Shown: piece after piece, positions 51,195 to 61,763 of the stretch
Layout: the number at the start of each line of letters is the position of its first letter
Position numbering within the stretch: position 1 is the first letter of the stretch
Assembly: GCA_004431415.1 (NCBI GenBank)
Contig: QPMI01000195.1
Span: 62,001 to 126,000 of the forward strand
DNA length: 64,000 bases
From: Cyanophora paradoxa
Taxonomy: Eukaryota; Glaucocystophyceae; Cyanophorales; Cyanophoraceae
Direction: 5' to 3'
Position numbers and translations under genes: made by a program
The notes under the pieces: model-generated
What the model was told of the DNA's origin: nothing
The model's database searches: none
What the model saw: the letters and a program-made list of their open reading frames with translations, nothing else

Positions 51195-52040
51195 GTGTCT
51201 CGCGCCGGCCCCGCGCATTCGAAATCTCACTCTCTCAACACCACGCTGGATCCTAAGCAGCCGCGGCAGTTCAAGACTCCCGAGAGGAAGCTAGAACAGA
51301 ATCGGCGCTACAAGAAGTCGGAGTTGGGCAAAGCTGCGAGACAGCGGGAGAACGCGAAGCACAGGGCTAGAACCGCTGCCGCAAAAGCGATAGCTATGTC
51401 GTTGCGTACAGATCTAGAGAAGAGCTTGCTTGCAGAGGCGACCTACGAGCACGGACGCATGGCGACGGACGCGCAGGATCCGGACGCGCCTTCAGCCCTC
51501 GGGAAGCGGGCGCGCGAGGCGGACAATGTCGATGCTCTCCGCAAGGAGCTCGCGGACATCAAAGCAAAGCTCGCTAAACAGGAGCAGCGCAATGATTGTG
51601 ACCGCATTGATGCTGAAATAAGGCAGGCGATTGCAGCTGCTCGTGATGGCTTCAACTCGCAGCACCTAGACTTTCTCTTCAACCTACGCCGTAATTTGAT
51701 GGTACGCCACCGACCGCCTGGCAGTTTAACGCTATCAAATGCCAGCGACACCGCCAGGCAACACGCGAGTCCGCGGGGTTCGCGAAGAACGCGCAGATCT
51801 GGACCGAGTACAACCAACACTGGGCAGAGCTCCTTAAGCTCGTGCGTACCACTTGTTCCATGGCTTTCAGTTATGTTCAGCGGTCCATAACCTGTGCAGC
51901 ATCGACTCTACGAGGAGGCCGACGCGGATCCGGAGGCCAATGCGGATGCGGAGGCCGAGGCAGAGGCCGAGGCAGAGGCCGAGGCGGAGGCCGAGGCGGA
52001 GGCCGAGGCGGAGGCCGAAATGGAGGCCGATACGTAGATC
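51195..52040 (+). pseudogene. Right-end basic/coiled-coil protein gene, frameshifted
   Basis: Coding-like from about 51,195 with no early ATG. The first in-frame ATG is at about 51,395 (MSLRTDLEKS). Contains TPERKLEQNRRYKKSELGKA, an NLS-like GKRAREADN and a coiled coil (ALRKELADIKAKLAKQEQ). The frame changes near 51,700, where WQFNAIKCQRHRQATRES and AQIWTEYNQHWAELLKL appear in another frame. It changes again near 51,900, where a GAGGCC/GAGGCG array encodes either an acidic EA or an RG repeat. Likely a decayed gene or one hit by several indels. Confidence 0.4.
51917..52034 (+). repeat. GAGGCN tandem hexamer array
   Basis: About 16 units of GAGGCC/GAGGCA/GAGGCG, running nearly to the inner edge of the right terminal repeat. 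Open in all three frames on this strand, so its coding frame is ambiguous. Confidence 0.8.
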
Positions 52041-52058
52041 TAGACCGACGCATCTCCC

Positions 52059-52575
52059 GAGGCCGCACCAGACCGCTCTGGGGGCCCGTACCGCTTGGGA
52101 GGTCGCCCCTGATAGCGCCTAGATAGAGCTCGCCCGCGCTGTGCCTTTCACGTTCGCTCCTGACTGTAAACACACCCAGCTAGTGCTGAACCCGTTTCCT
52201 CAGTTAGCTTCGCTGTACACATCATTATCGCCTAGCTAGCGCTGAACGCGTTTCCTCAGTTAGCTTCTCTGTACACATTAATATCGTCTAGCCTATTCTG
52301 CCCCGTTGCTCTGCAGACCGCGCTCAAGGGGGGCCGCGCTCCTCTTCGTCTCTTCTACTTGATAGCACTGTCTTGAATAGACATGAGCTATTGCTAGGCT
52401 TTGACCTAGGGAAAAGGCCGGCAGACGTAACAAGAGAGCGGGGTAGACGTAACGAGAGAGCGGGGTTGAAGGGAGAGTGGGGTGGACGCTAGGGCTGGTG
52501 CAGCAAGCGAGGGGGTGAGGGGATGGGGGTGGCGGAGAGGGGTGGGCCATCTGGGTGGGCTCTCTCTCATTTTTT
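52059..52575 (-). repeat. Polinton right terminal inverted repeat (517 bp)
   Basis: Reverse complement of the left repeat, including the 56-bp tandem pair. Ends CATTTTTT next to AACGAA. Confidence 0.92.
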
Positions 52576-52581
52576 AACGAA
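52576..52581. repeat. Polinton target-site duplication, right
   Basis: AACGAA, matching 24,175-24,180. Confidence 0.9.
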
Positions 52582-52636
52582 TCGGCTAATATGCATCTTA
52601 CGAAAAAAGGTTTTTCGACCTTTGTTTTTAAACGAG
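52576..52636. repeat. Segmental duplication copy A, remainder right of the Polinton
   Basis: About 60 bp (from AACGAATCGGCTAATATGC to TTTTTAAACGAG) matching 61,670-61,730. The duplicated block was therefore cut in two by the Polinton. Beyond 52,636 the two flanks differ. Confidence 0.85.
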
Positions 52637-52923
52637 CCTCCAAGGCCATCCATTCAAGCTTAAGAGCCCATTGCTTGCTATTCTACCGTAACACACAATA
52701 TTATGACAGGCAAATTTATGTCGTTATAAAATCCAGCCCTTCTCTGTGCGAAATATGACGCCCACAAATTATGTCGCTCTGTCACTTTTCGGCGACATAA
52801 TTTGGGGTCGACATGATAAAGTGCGTACCTTACTATTCTGTATTACGGTAACCAAGGGCAGGCCTGGGCAGCCCTCGAGCTCGGAGAGGCTTAAGGGCAG
52901 GCCGGGGCAGCGGACCAGCGGTA

Positions 52924-54162
52924 CCGTGTAACACAATATTAATTCGCACGATATTAGTTCGTTTTTAGACCCGGACCCCGACCATAGTAATTAGTTCGGT
53001 CTCAAATTAATTCGTTTTAGAGCTTTCAGAATTGTGTGGGGGGGGGGGTATATTTTGCTGAAAATTAAGCCTTTGGCTGCCAGCGCAGCAGCGCTGCCAC
53101 GTAATCACACGTCCTCGTTGCCGAACCCGTCCTCGTCGGACTCTGCCTCGTCCTCGCGCTCGCCGTCGTCGGACTCGGACTCGTCCTCGCTGCTAGCTCG
53201 CTCGTCGTCCTCAGCAAGCACGTCGCTGAGGCCGGCGTCGCTGATGTCGTCCTCGTCAACTGCAGCAGCGTCGGGGTCGGCCGCGGGCTCCGGCTCCTCG
53301 GCTGGCGCTGCGGTTGCATCGGCCCACACAGCGTTGTAGAAGCCAGTCTTGCGCCAGCAGCCCTGCACCATCGGCCCGCGGTTCTCGTCGATGTCCTCCC
53401 AGATCTTGCTCAGCCACTCCGATCCGCCGAGCGCTCGCGGGCCTCTCGCAGCTTTCCGAACTTGCAATTGGTCTTGAGCGTGATGATCTCATGCTCCACG
53501 CTCTCCTCGCCGGACACTGTGCTCCGAAGTCCGACGAGGTGCGCCGCCAGCTTCGCCCGCATCTCTTGCTTGATCGTCTTGTTGAATGCCTGGTCAAGTG
53601 GCTGAAGCACCGCTGCGCAGGGATGCTTAGCTACGACGGGCGGGCGGATCCCGCGCGGGAGGCGCACAGCTGCAGCGCGGCGGCAGCCACAGGAGCGTGA
53701 AGCCCTTCTGTTCCATGTAAGCGCTGTTCTTGCGGTGCGAGACGTGGTTGTCGAGCATGACCACGGGCTTCAGGTTCGGGTTCTCGGCGCGCTCGCGGAC
53801 CTGGTCGCGCCACGGGACGAGCACCTTGTCCACTGCGCACGCGGGTCCGCATGAGGCTTGAAAGGTGTGTTCTAAACATTCTCTTACCGAATAGAGCGAA
53901 GGTGTCGGTCGTCTGATAGTGGTTCTTCGAATGGCAGTACACGAAGTGCTTCCCTGCAGACGCCAGCGGCAGGCTCCTCGCTCTGCTTAGAGGCGTCGCG
54001 CTTCGGAGCCATCGCTAAGGCCGACTAGCGCGGGTTCAACTCCGCGCTAAGGGAAGACGGTCCTCAGTAGTTCGGTCTCAAATTAGTGCGTTTTCACGGC
54101 AAAAAACGCACTAATATGGTACCGAATTAATATTATGCGCGAACTAATATTCTGTTACACGG
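52924..54162 (-). mobile_element. Pogo/Tc1-mariner-like DNA transposon, degenerate
   Basis: 1,239 bp bounded by TA dinucleotides. The ends are inverted: CCGTGTAACACAATATTAATTC on the left and its near complement GAACTAATATTCTGTTACACGG on the right. A second inner TTCGGTCTCAAATTA motif occurs inverted in both arms. A DDE transposase-like reading frame lies inside on the minus strand. Confidence 0.75.
53105..54012 (-). pseudogene. DDE (pogo/CENP-B-like) transposase, truncated
   Basis: Possible start MAPKRDASKQSEEPA at 54,012. Exon-like pieces include HFVYCHSKNHYQTTDTF, VVMLDNHVSHRKNSAYMEQK with GFTLLWLPPRCS, then AVLQPLDQAFNKTIKQEM. These match the second Asp and third Asp regions (LDNHxSH; LPP-x-C...LQPLD) of pogo/Tigger transposases. 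The helix-turn-helix DNA-binding part and first catalytic Asp are missing, and the frame shifts near 53,430. An unusual long acidic tail (SEDESESDDGERED) closes it. Introns with GTAAGAG donor may be present. Confidence 0.6.
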
Positions 54163-55592
54163 TAGATCTCAAGGGAGTCAAGCTTAAGGCCGGGCCGGGC
54201 GCGAATTCCAAGGGCAACAAAATGGCCCGGAACATGTACAGCAACGGTATAATCAATATACGGACCGGCACACAAGACGGTCGGTTGCTGAGATCCTCAG
54301 CGCGATGAGAAATTTAAATCTTCTCGAAGGGTTCGCGTCGGAATCGATATCGAATTGAAGCTGAAGGCGACTGGGAACATGAATATTAATTTAGATTCGA
54401 AATGATTCTATATAGCTTGATCGTATAATTAGATTCTCCAAGCATATATGTATGTATGCGAGTATAAAATTCCAGCATTCAATATAATTATAATGCAATT
54501 AACATTGCACCACGTTTACGGTTTCAGTTGGTTTGCGAAATTGGGCGTCACATTTGGGGGAGCTCAATTGCAAGGGGGCAGGGGGGCAGGGGGACCCCGG
54601 GAGGGGGAGGGAAGGGGGGGGGGGTTCAGAACGAAGCGTGCACGTGTGGGGCGGTCGAAGCCGGGAGCTCGAGGGTGGGCGAAGCGGACCGGGGGCGGGA
54701 GGCCCGCCTGAGGGTGGGGCTTTTCGTGCAGCGTGTTTTACGCTTGGCGGCCGGGTGTGGGCCGGGGGGCGGGAGGCCGGGCTGGCGAGGGCAGATTGAC
54801 GTCCTAAGAAAACTGAAGGTCGACGTCCTAAGAAATTGAAGGGGGACGACAACTTTGACGGATGGCCGGCTCTGAAGGCGGACGACTGTCAGTCGCAAGA
54901 ACGGCGCCAGGACAGCTGCGAACTCTGGTCCGACGGTCACGCAAGGATTTTATTCCTTAATTTTGTCGCTGTAAAGCAAAGCGATCGTGTGCACTATATT
55001 CCTAGACAAGATCGATTTCAAGCGTCTGTCAACTCCAGATGCAGCTGCGCACGCAGCGTCTGTCAACTCCCGTATCCGCATTCCGCTCTCGCAGGTCTTC
55101 TACGTGCACGCGGTGCTTTTAACAATTTGGGCCCCGTGCGCGCCCACCTTGAGCTCCGGATCCGCGCCCGCTTCGTCAACATCGATATCGTCCCAAAGCT
55201 CACCCTAGCTCGTGCGTCCCAAATGCACTACTTCTACTGCCACGAATTTGCATCAACTTGCAATTGCTTATCATAGTAGTATTACAGTCTGCGAAGCATT
55301 GACTTTAATATTTAATTACATAGCATGAAGTTGCCATCTAGTGTACTGCGGTAGCTACAGAACCAGTATGTGCATTTGTGTCTTGTCTCTCCGAAGGGTA
55401 AACTATACATAAAGCTTCGAATTCTCTGCATGCTACTAAGTATATCAGTATTTGTTACGTAAACCTCGGCCGCGGTAATATGAAAATGGTTTGGCAGCTA
55501 CAGACTGGGGCCGCGCCTATATAGCTACCTCAAGCTCGAGATCTGTAGCTGTACTGGAATCGAAACGTTTGCACTGCAGGCTGCAGCCGCAG
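54163..55592. other. Gene-poor host DNA with a G-rich tract
   Basis: Contains a strongly G-rich strand at about 54,555-54,640 (repeated GGGGG runs, potential G-quadruplex). An imperfect repeat GTCCTAAGAAA-CTGAAGG occurs at 54,799 and 54,824, and CGTCTGTCAACTCC is repeated near 55,021 and 55,059. No gene was recognised. Confidence 0.45.
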
Positions 55593-57422
55593 CTACGAAG
55601 ATCGAAGTCGAGCTCTACAGCGCTGTGCGAGTAGCTTCTCCATGCGGTTGTGCAGCGCAAAGCGAAGGAGCCCCTCGGGGGGCAAACGGGAGCCGGCCGA
55701 CGTGGCCCCCGGGGCGGACGCAGGCCGGTCGCGTTCCAGGCACGGTTCCGGCGTCGCCGGGCGCGTCTCGACAGCCGCAACGGGATCCGGAGTCGGAAGA
55801 GCAGATCTAGAGGAATCGACAACGGCGTCGCCGTCCACGGCCACGGAGCTGTGGCGCCGCACGCAGCGGGCGCGGCGGGTCGAAGCCTCGACCAGCTTCT
55901 GGAGCGCGGACATGACTCCTTTCGGATGGCAAACGCCGAGCTCCACCTCTGACATGACGTGAGTGAGTCTCGATCAGCGCACGCGTGCATTAGGAAACTG
56001 TGAATTCGACTCGGCGAACAAGTAGCGGCCGCACGCGTCGCGCACCCAACCAAGACCGAATGACGAAGTTGCAGCGGTTCCTCGAACTTGCCGTCGCGCC
56101 ATCGATATCGCGATTGCAATCGGGAGAAACAGGCTTCGTCACAGCCTGCGTATTCAGGGTTAACTTGTTTTTTAACGGCCCCGGAATATGCGATATTCAG
56201 GATGCATGCGCATGCACAGGAGTAAGAGGCGATGATTTCGCACCACGAGAAAGCAAGCGAGGAAGAGGTGATCTAGGTCTACATCGCCTTCCAGGCCAGC
56301 GTCCAGCGCCAGGAGGCGTATGCCGGTAAAGAATCCGCTGCACTCGAGCTTCGCGGCCCAGAACTTGGACACGCTGATCACCGCCCTGTCGAAAACTTCC
56401 CGCGACATTTGCGTGCCCCCACACGCGTCTGTGTCGACGGCCCAGTTTGCCTGCGCGCGCGCACGTGTGCAAGTCAGCTTCGCATCTTATTCGGTATTAA
56501 TCGAGATCGAGACTTTAGTCGCTCAGAGGTACGGGCTCAGAAACTCGCACCTGTGCGAGTTGCTTGCCGTCGGCGAGGTCCCATGGCACTTTTGGCGGCG
56601 AAATAGCGCGGTGCAGGGCCTGGTGAAGTTTCGGGTCATTGATCATGAAGAACTCGCGCGCATGCAATCTTATGCTAAAAGCGAGAGCGCGAACCAAGTG
56701 GAAGGCCTCGTACGCCGGGAACGAGACGGAGGATCGCGATATCGATGGGATCGATATCGAGCTCGATCGCGAGGCGCCTTCGGCAGCAGGTATTTCCACG
56801 GCGGGCCGGGACGGCTGTGACGGAGATCGCGGGGCAGATCTAGAGATGGTGTGTACGGCTTCCACTCCAACCACTGCGTCCACGGCGACCACGGCTCCCC
56901 ACAACTGACGTCCGACGGTCAATTTCGGCGGCGTCAACGTCATTGAATTCGACACCGGATTTTATTGAGAGGCGCGAATTCGAAAGGGAAAGATGCCCGA
57001 ACCTGGTCGATTATGCCGGACTGCGAAACGCGCATAAGCAGATTAATATTATCCAGCCGGTCGTTATTCCTCTCCTCATTGTACGTGGCTGGACAGGCAC
57101 ACCGAGGCGGCTGCAGTGCCAGCGCATTTCCCTTCGCTGACGCAGGTTGTGAAACGCTATCCTTGGACGACTTTTGCGCCGACGCGGCCCCGCACGCTCT
57201 TGCATGCGTACGGGATGACTCCGATGGATTTGCAGAGATGATCCGGGGGCGGGAATTCTGCCTTGAAATGCTACGGCCGACTTTCGGCGCTATGGTGCTG
57301 TCGACCGGCGCTGTACATGTGCTGGCTGGAAACGTATGCATGTTGCGTGCGCCTGTGTTGACTTTCATCAGATCTAGAGCACCCAGGTGCAGGGCCGCCC
57401 AGAGTCTTAAGCTGCAGGCCAA
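55593..57422 (-). CDS. Possible multi-exon gene of unknown function
   Basis: Four coding-like stretches follow one another on the minus strand. They are about 57,422-56,940 (SISRQNSRPRIISANPSESS, DRLDNINLLMRVSQSG), 56,900-56,515 (AYEAFHLVRALAFSIRLHAR, LHQALHRAISPPKVPWDL), 56,408-56,230 (REVFDRAVISVSKFWAAKLE, GFFTGIRLLALDAGLEGD) and 55,955-55,593 (MSEVELGVCHPKGVMSALQK, LLRFALHNRMEKLLAQR). The opposite strand is also open in places, so direction is uncertain. Upstream DNA is related to that of the 21.4-22.0 kb candidate. No family recognised. Confidence 0.28.
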
Positions 57423-57610
57423 CGTTGATTATACAACGTGCTATAAATGTGCGTACGCGTACGTGTATACGCGAACGGTCGCCGTATACGTATGCTTTCG
57501 CAGTGCGACGGTGACTCGAGCGCTAGCCTGCCGACGTCAAGGTCGCCTCGAAGCTTGTTGTTCAACGGCTGCGCTAAAGAAGATCGATTCGAATTCGTAG
57601 CTGCGCATGC
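57380..57610. repeat. Segment homologous to 22,200-22,470
   Basis: See 22,200-22,470. Lies just left of the second duplicated block, as its partner lies just left of the first. Confidence 0.5.
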
Positions 57611-57744
57611 AAGACTATGTTTACAGTTAGCTGCAGGGTGCAGCTGCAGTGCGATCATCGATGTGCTAAATAGCTAGCGCCGCTCGCGCGGGGGTCCAGC
57701 CGGGGGGCTGACTGACGACAGCCATAGTCGGGTGACTAAGGTTA

Positions 57745-58012
57745 CCGTGTGGCACTATAATACCGCGCCCACTTAATTACCGCGGTACCGAATTACCGCG
57801 CCGAGAATTTGTTAAAACGCGGTAATTTGGTACCGCGGTAATTCTCTCCTGAGATGTCGATCGCCCCATACAGTACCCCCTACAATTACCGCCCCATACA
57901 AGCCTCAAGTTTAAAACGCGGTAATTTGGTAACGCGGTATTTTGGCCACCCTCGGGCCGGACCGGAGTTTCTGACGCGGTAATTTATGCCGCGGTAATTT
58001 AGTGCCACACGG
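57745..58012. mobile_element. MITE related to the pogo-like element
   Basis: 268 bp flanked by TA on both sides. Ends are inverted repeats CCGTGTGGCACTA...TAGTGCCACACGG. Inside, AATTACCGCG/CGCGGTAATT occurs about eight times in both directions. It shares the terminal CCGTGT with the pogo-like transposon at 52,924, so it may have been mobilised by a similar transposase. No coding capacity. Confidence 0.75.
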
Positions 58013-58462
58013 TATATTACTGACTCAGTGAGTCTGGTAACGACTCTACTAACGAGTCACTAACGACTCGCCGCCGACTCGGCGCCGAGTCGCCGGACTC
58101 TGGTACGGTGGGCCGTCGGTGGCCAGTGGCCACTGGCCCAGTGGGCCACTGGCCCCAGTGGCCACTACTACCGTAGTAGTACGGCCCACTATCATAGTAT
58201 ACTAGCCCCAGTGGCCACTGGCCATCGATATCCATCCTCAGTGACTATGATATATACCGGTACGAACCCTGACTCCCGGGAGTCCGAGGCTCCCGGAGTC
58301 CTCTACCTGGTAGCTCCGCCGAGTCCGAGGCTCCGGGATCCGAACTTCGGAAGTCCTGCAGCTGGCAGCTGCACACAGTGCAGCGCTAGCCTGCAGGCAG
58401 TGGCAGCAGGCCGCCCGGCGCGGGCCGACGTCGACCCTCGTGCACGTGGCGCTAGCCTGCAG
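58013..58462. other. Palindrome-rich spacer
   Basis: Dense self-complementary sequence: GTGGCCAGTGGCCACTGGCC and relatives at 58,120-58,225, GACTC/GAGTC alternation, ACTACTACCGTAGTAGT. Strong hairpin or cruciform potential. No gene. Confidence 0.6.
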
Positions 58463-58757
58463 GCCGACGTCGACCCTCGTGCACGTCACTGAGTCACAGC
58501 AACACGTGCACTTTTCAAGTTCCCGAAGAGTTCCGAGTCCGACGGTCTTTTGACTCCCGAGTCCCGACTCCCGAGGCTCCCGAGCTAGTTACTTTCTGAC
58601 GATTCGAGTCTCTGACTCGGCGGATCATGGGTGGGAAAACTGACAATTCGCGATCGCGAATCATCGAGTGCGATCATCCGGTCCGCGGCGGATGATCATG
58701 ACTCAGTGAACTTCGTAAATCGAATCACCGTGGCACGCCGCACGAGTCACTGAGTCA

Positions 58758-60676
58758 CAAGCAGGGGGGCAAGCCCCCCCGCACCCCCCCATTTAATAAT
58801 TCCAGCTGCAGTCTCTGTCTGTGCGTGAAATTAAACATGCATGAATTTGAAACGCGATACATACCCGTACGTGTACGGGAGTTTCGCCCCATCGCAGTAT
58901 CTCAGAAAAAATGCCAGATCTAGACTTCGAATTCAGGGCACTGCGGTCTTTCTTTGTCTTCAAATTTAAATAGCCTCGCTACTTCGAATTCATCATTAAT
59001 AGGCGGGCGCCTCGAGCCTTAAGCTTCGAAATATTCGCTGCTTCCGCTAGCTATAGCCGAGCGCTGCGTTGGCTTCGCCTGCTGATGTGCTCCTTCAAGA
59101 CAAGCGCCTATGCTAGCGCTAGCCACGTACGTGTGTACAGACGCTATCTATGCAGCAGGAGCAGTGCGTACACGGTCACCGGGTTGCTGAGCGCAACGTT
59201 CATGACAGCTGCAGCTGCGCTTCTGCAGCCTGCCAGGCTGCGCATGTCGTATACGTAGTGCGGGCTGTAGCTGCGTTAACTTAAGCTTTTTAAGCCTGCT
59301 TATAAAGCCTACATCAGCAGTATACGTACTAGTCCAGCGCTAGCTATATACAAGCGAGTCCCTGCGGAGCAGGAGTGGCCTTGGGTCTTGGGGTTTCAAG
59401 ACGTGAGGGTGGCCGCTCTTTGTTTTTAAACGGGGGCCGGCAACCGCGCGCGGTTACCGTACTGTTGAGAGGACTATGCCGCCTATAGCTAGAATCTTCT
59501 AGCTTGGTCTAGCTAGCGCCAGCGATAGCTATGTAGTAGCCTAGTAGCGGCGCTTGCTGGCGCCGGCGGCGAGCCTGGCGCGGCCGGCGCGCGCCGGCGT
59601 CCGCGATCGCGACGGTCGCGCGCGGCGATCGATCGCGATCACGTCGGCGCTCGAGCTCGATCGATCGTTGATCGCGATCGTTAGCGAGACGCGCGGCGAT
59701 TCTGCCGGCGAAGCGCCTAGTGACTCCAGCCTTCCAGCCGGGTACAGAGGCTCTTTGCAATTTCCATCGGCGAAGGGGAAGCAAGCTGGAACCAATGACA
59801 ATCGCGCTTGTCCGTGAATGGGTGAATTGACTTTTTGTGCCAATGGCGATCGGGCTTAACGCGAACAATTTCGTTCGTACGTGCTGTTAGTGCTTGTTAG
59901 AGGTGTCCCATTTGAAAAGTAGCGCCGCCATCGTGCTCCCTAGGGTCGAAAATGGGTACCTAGGTCTAAAAATTTTGTCTATAAAATCAAGTTGAAGTTT
60001 GCCACAAGATAGGCACAGACCTAAGGGCCTCTCCTTTCCCCAAGGCCGATAGCTGCATGTAGACTGCAGTCACGGTGTGTTTCCGTTACTTTCCGTTACT
60101 AGTATCCGCCATTTTCCGTTACTTTCAAAAAAGTTCCGTTATCCGCGGATAAGCCATGGCGCGCGGCCACCACGTAGTTTCCGTTTGCAAACGATGTCAA
60201 ACTTGAAAATCTAGCGTTTTGGGGAACGACGTCATTTTGGGTAACTACGTTCGTCGATCGATATCCACGTACGCCGCGGCCCGCGGGACGAGTCGACGTC
60301 GACGTCGACATTAACTTAGTAAATCTAGCGTTTTGGGGAGATTCGCGAGTCGCGACCTCGACTCGCCGTGGTCTAGCTGTGGTCCGCGGCCGATTCGAAC
60401 TTAGTATGCCACCGTGGCACCTAGGCCTGCAGGCTGCAGCTGGCATGCAGCTGCAGCAGCTAGTGCACGTGGCTGCGGCAGCTGTCGGGCCCCGGGGGTG
60501 AGTCGGGTCTACGCCGATATCGATGTCGACACTCGACGTGTTCGCACATGAGGGTTCATATTGGGTGCGACAAAACGGGGAACTGAATCGAAACTGCAAG
60601 CTCAGCCGGCCGTGTTAACCCGATTTTTTTCGCAAGTGTCCGCTTGCGTCTTAAGTAATAAGTTATAACTTAGTAT
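58758..60676. other. 1.9-kb segment present only in duplication copy B
   Basis: In copy A the flanks GAGTCACTGAGTCA and TGATCATCGGATCGG are joined directly. Here 1.9 kb lies between them. It begins CAAGCAGGGGGGCAAGCCCCCC, a short G/C hairpin, and has no clear inverted ends or gene. It contains CGATCGCGATC-rich DNA at 59,590-59,690 and TTTCCGTTACT repeats at 60,078-60,125. It is either an insertion in B or a deletion in A. Confidence 0.6.
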
Positions 60677-61669
60677 GATCATCGGATCGGCAGTGATTCG
60701 GCACCAGTACCGTGGGCGGTACGTACACTGATTGCCACTGATTCAATCTGATTGGCAAGTTAAGAAGACATGATTAGCAGTCTACACTGAGTGTCACTGA
60801 CTTTACAGTGCCAGTGTCTGTCAGTGGCACGACTCAGTGCTGTAAGCCTGTACTGGACCTACTGGTAACTACCGGTACGGTACCTCACCAATCAAACCGA
60901 CGGCCGGCGCCGGCGCCGCCGGCTAGCGGCGCCTAGCGCTTGATATAAACCGTTGAACTTCAAAGGCTTTAAAATTAAAATCCGATCGTTGATCATGCAT
61001 ATGAGCCCCGGCCGCGGGCAGGGGCCGCAGCCAACTAGGCCCGCAGCCTGGCCGCAGGGCCGGGCCCGGCCGGCCCCGCCGGCGCCGGCGCCCCCGACGG
61101 CCCGGCGACGGGGCTCGGCCGCTCGGGGCCCCAATCTGCAATGATTCGATTTGCGCACGTGCACAATGCACTGTGGTGACTGCAGCTGTCTGCGGCCCCC
61201 AGTCTGCGGGCACTGCGGAGTCAGTGCGGACTCTGCGGTCCGACTCAGTGACTGCGGAGTGCATCGAATCTATTGCCAGAGTTGATATCGATATTGCTGT
61301 GCAGTGTGCATAGGCTCCGGGCTGCATAGCAGTGATGGCCGCCGGGCACATGCATATTGGCACTGCATTCATGTGGTCACCGGGTAGTGCATGCAACCTG
61401 AAGTCGCCGCCGGCGACTCGGCGGCGAGTCGACCCGATGATCATCGGATGATCATGACAGCATGGACAAGTCGTACGGTCTCGTACGGGACTCGGTAACG
61501 GGAGTCGTACCGGTAACCGACAACTTCGAATTCCCGGGTCCGAAGTTCGCACACCAGATACTACCCGGTAGTACGTCCAGCTTTCCAGTATTGGGCGATG
61601 GGGCCTTTACTAAATTACTTTTGAATGCAAAGTTTGCCGGCGCCGCCGGCGCGGACTAAAAAAGTCAAA

Positions 61670-61675
61670 AACGAA
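61670..61675. other. Empty (pre-integration) Polinton target site
   Basis: A single AACGAA with GTCAAA on its left and TCGGCTAATATGC on its right, the exact junction of the two Polinton flanks. Confidence 0.9.
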
Positions 61676-61763
61676 TCGGCTAATATGCATCTTACGAAAA
61701 AAGGGTTTTCGACCTTTGTTTTTAAACGAGTCGGCGAGTCGACCCGCCCGGCCGATGTGGGCC

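Larger units (their letters stand above)
24181..52575. mobile_element. Polinton/Maverick-type integrated virus-like element, 28,395 bp
   Basis: Bounded by 517-bp inverted repeats starting AAAAAATGAGAGAG, with a 6-bp target duplication. It holds the Polinton core set: protein-primed DNA polymerase B, rve integrase, major capsid protein, minor capsid-like proteins and packaging ATPase. Composition is visibly AT-richer than the flanking host genes, and its genes appear intronless. The left arm is a block of minus-strand fibre genes, the centre holds the capsid and packaging genes, and the right arm the replication genes. A gag-only LTR retrotransposon is nested inside. Frameshifts and nonsense codons suggest it no longer makes particles on its own, though capsid and ATPase frames are intact. 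Confidence 0.93.
58463..61730. repeat. Segmental duplication, copy B (uninterrupted by the Polinton)
   Basis: Matches copy A in order and direction: 58,463-58,757 with 22,812-23,117, 60,677-61,669 with 23,118-24,174, and 61,670-61,730 with 52,576-52,636. It contains a 1.9-kb segment absent from copy A, and no Polinton. Confidence 0.85.

Noticed and set aside
51842-52126. Arg/Gly-rich protein read from the GAGGCN array into the right terminal repeat
   Set aside because: The array is open in all frames, so the RG-box is likely an artefact of hexamer composition.
56965-57600. 211-codon plus-strand open frame
   Set aside because: The opposite strand is equally open and better fits a row of minus-strand exons; the last part is duplicated promoter-like DNA. 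Direction stays uncertain.
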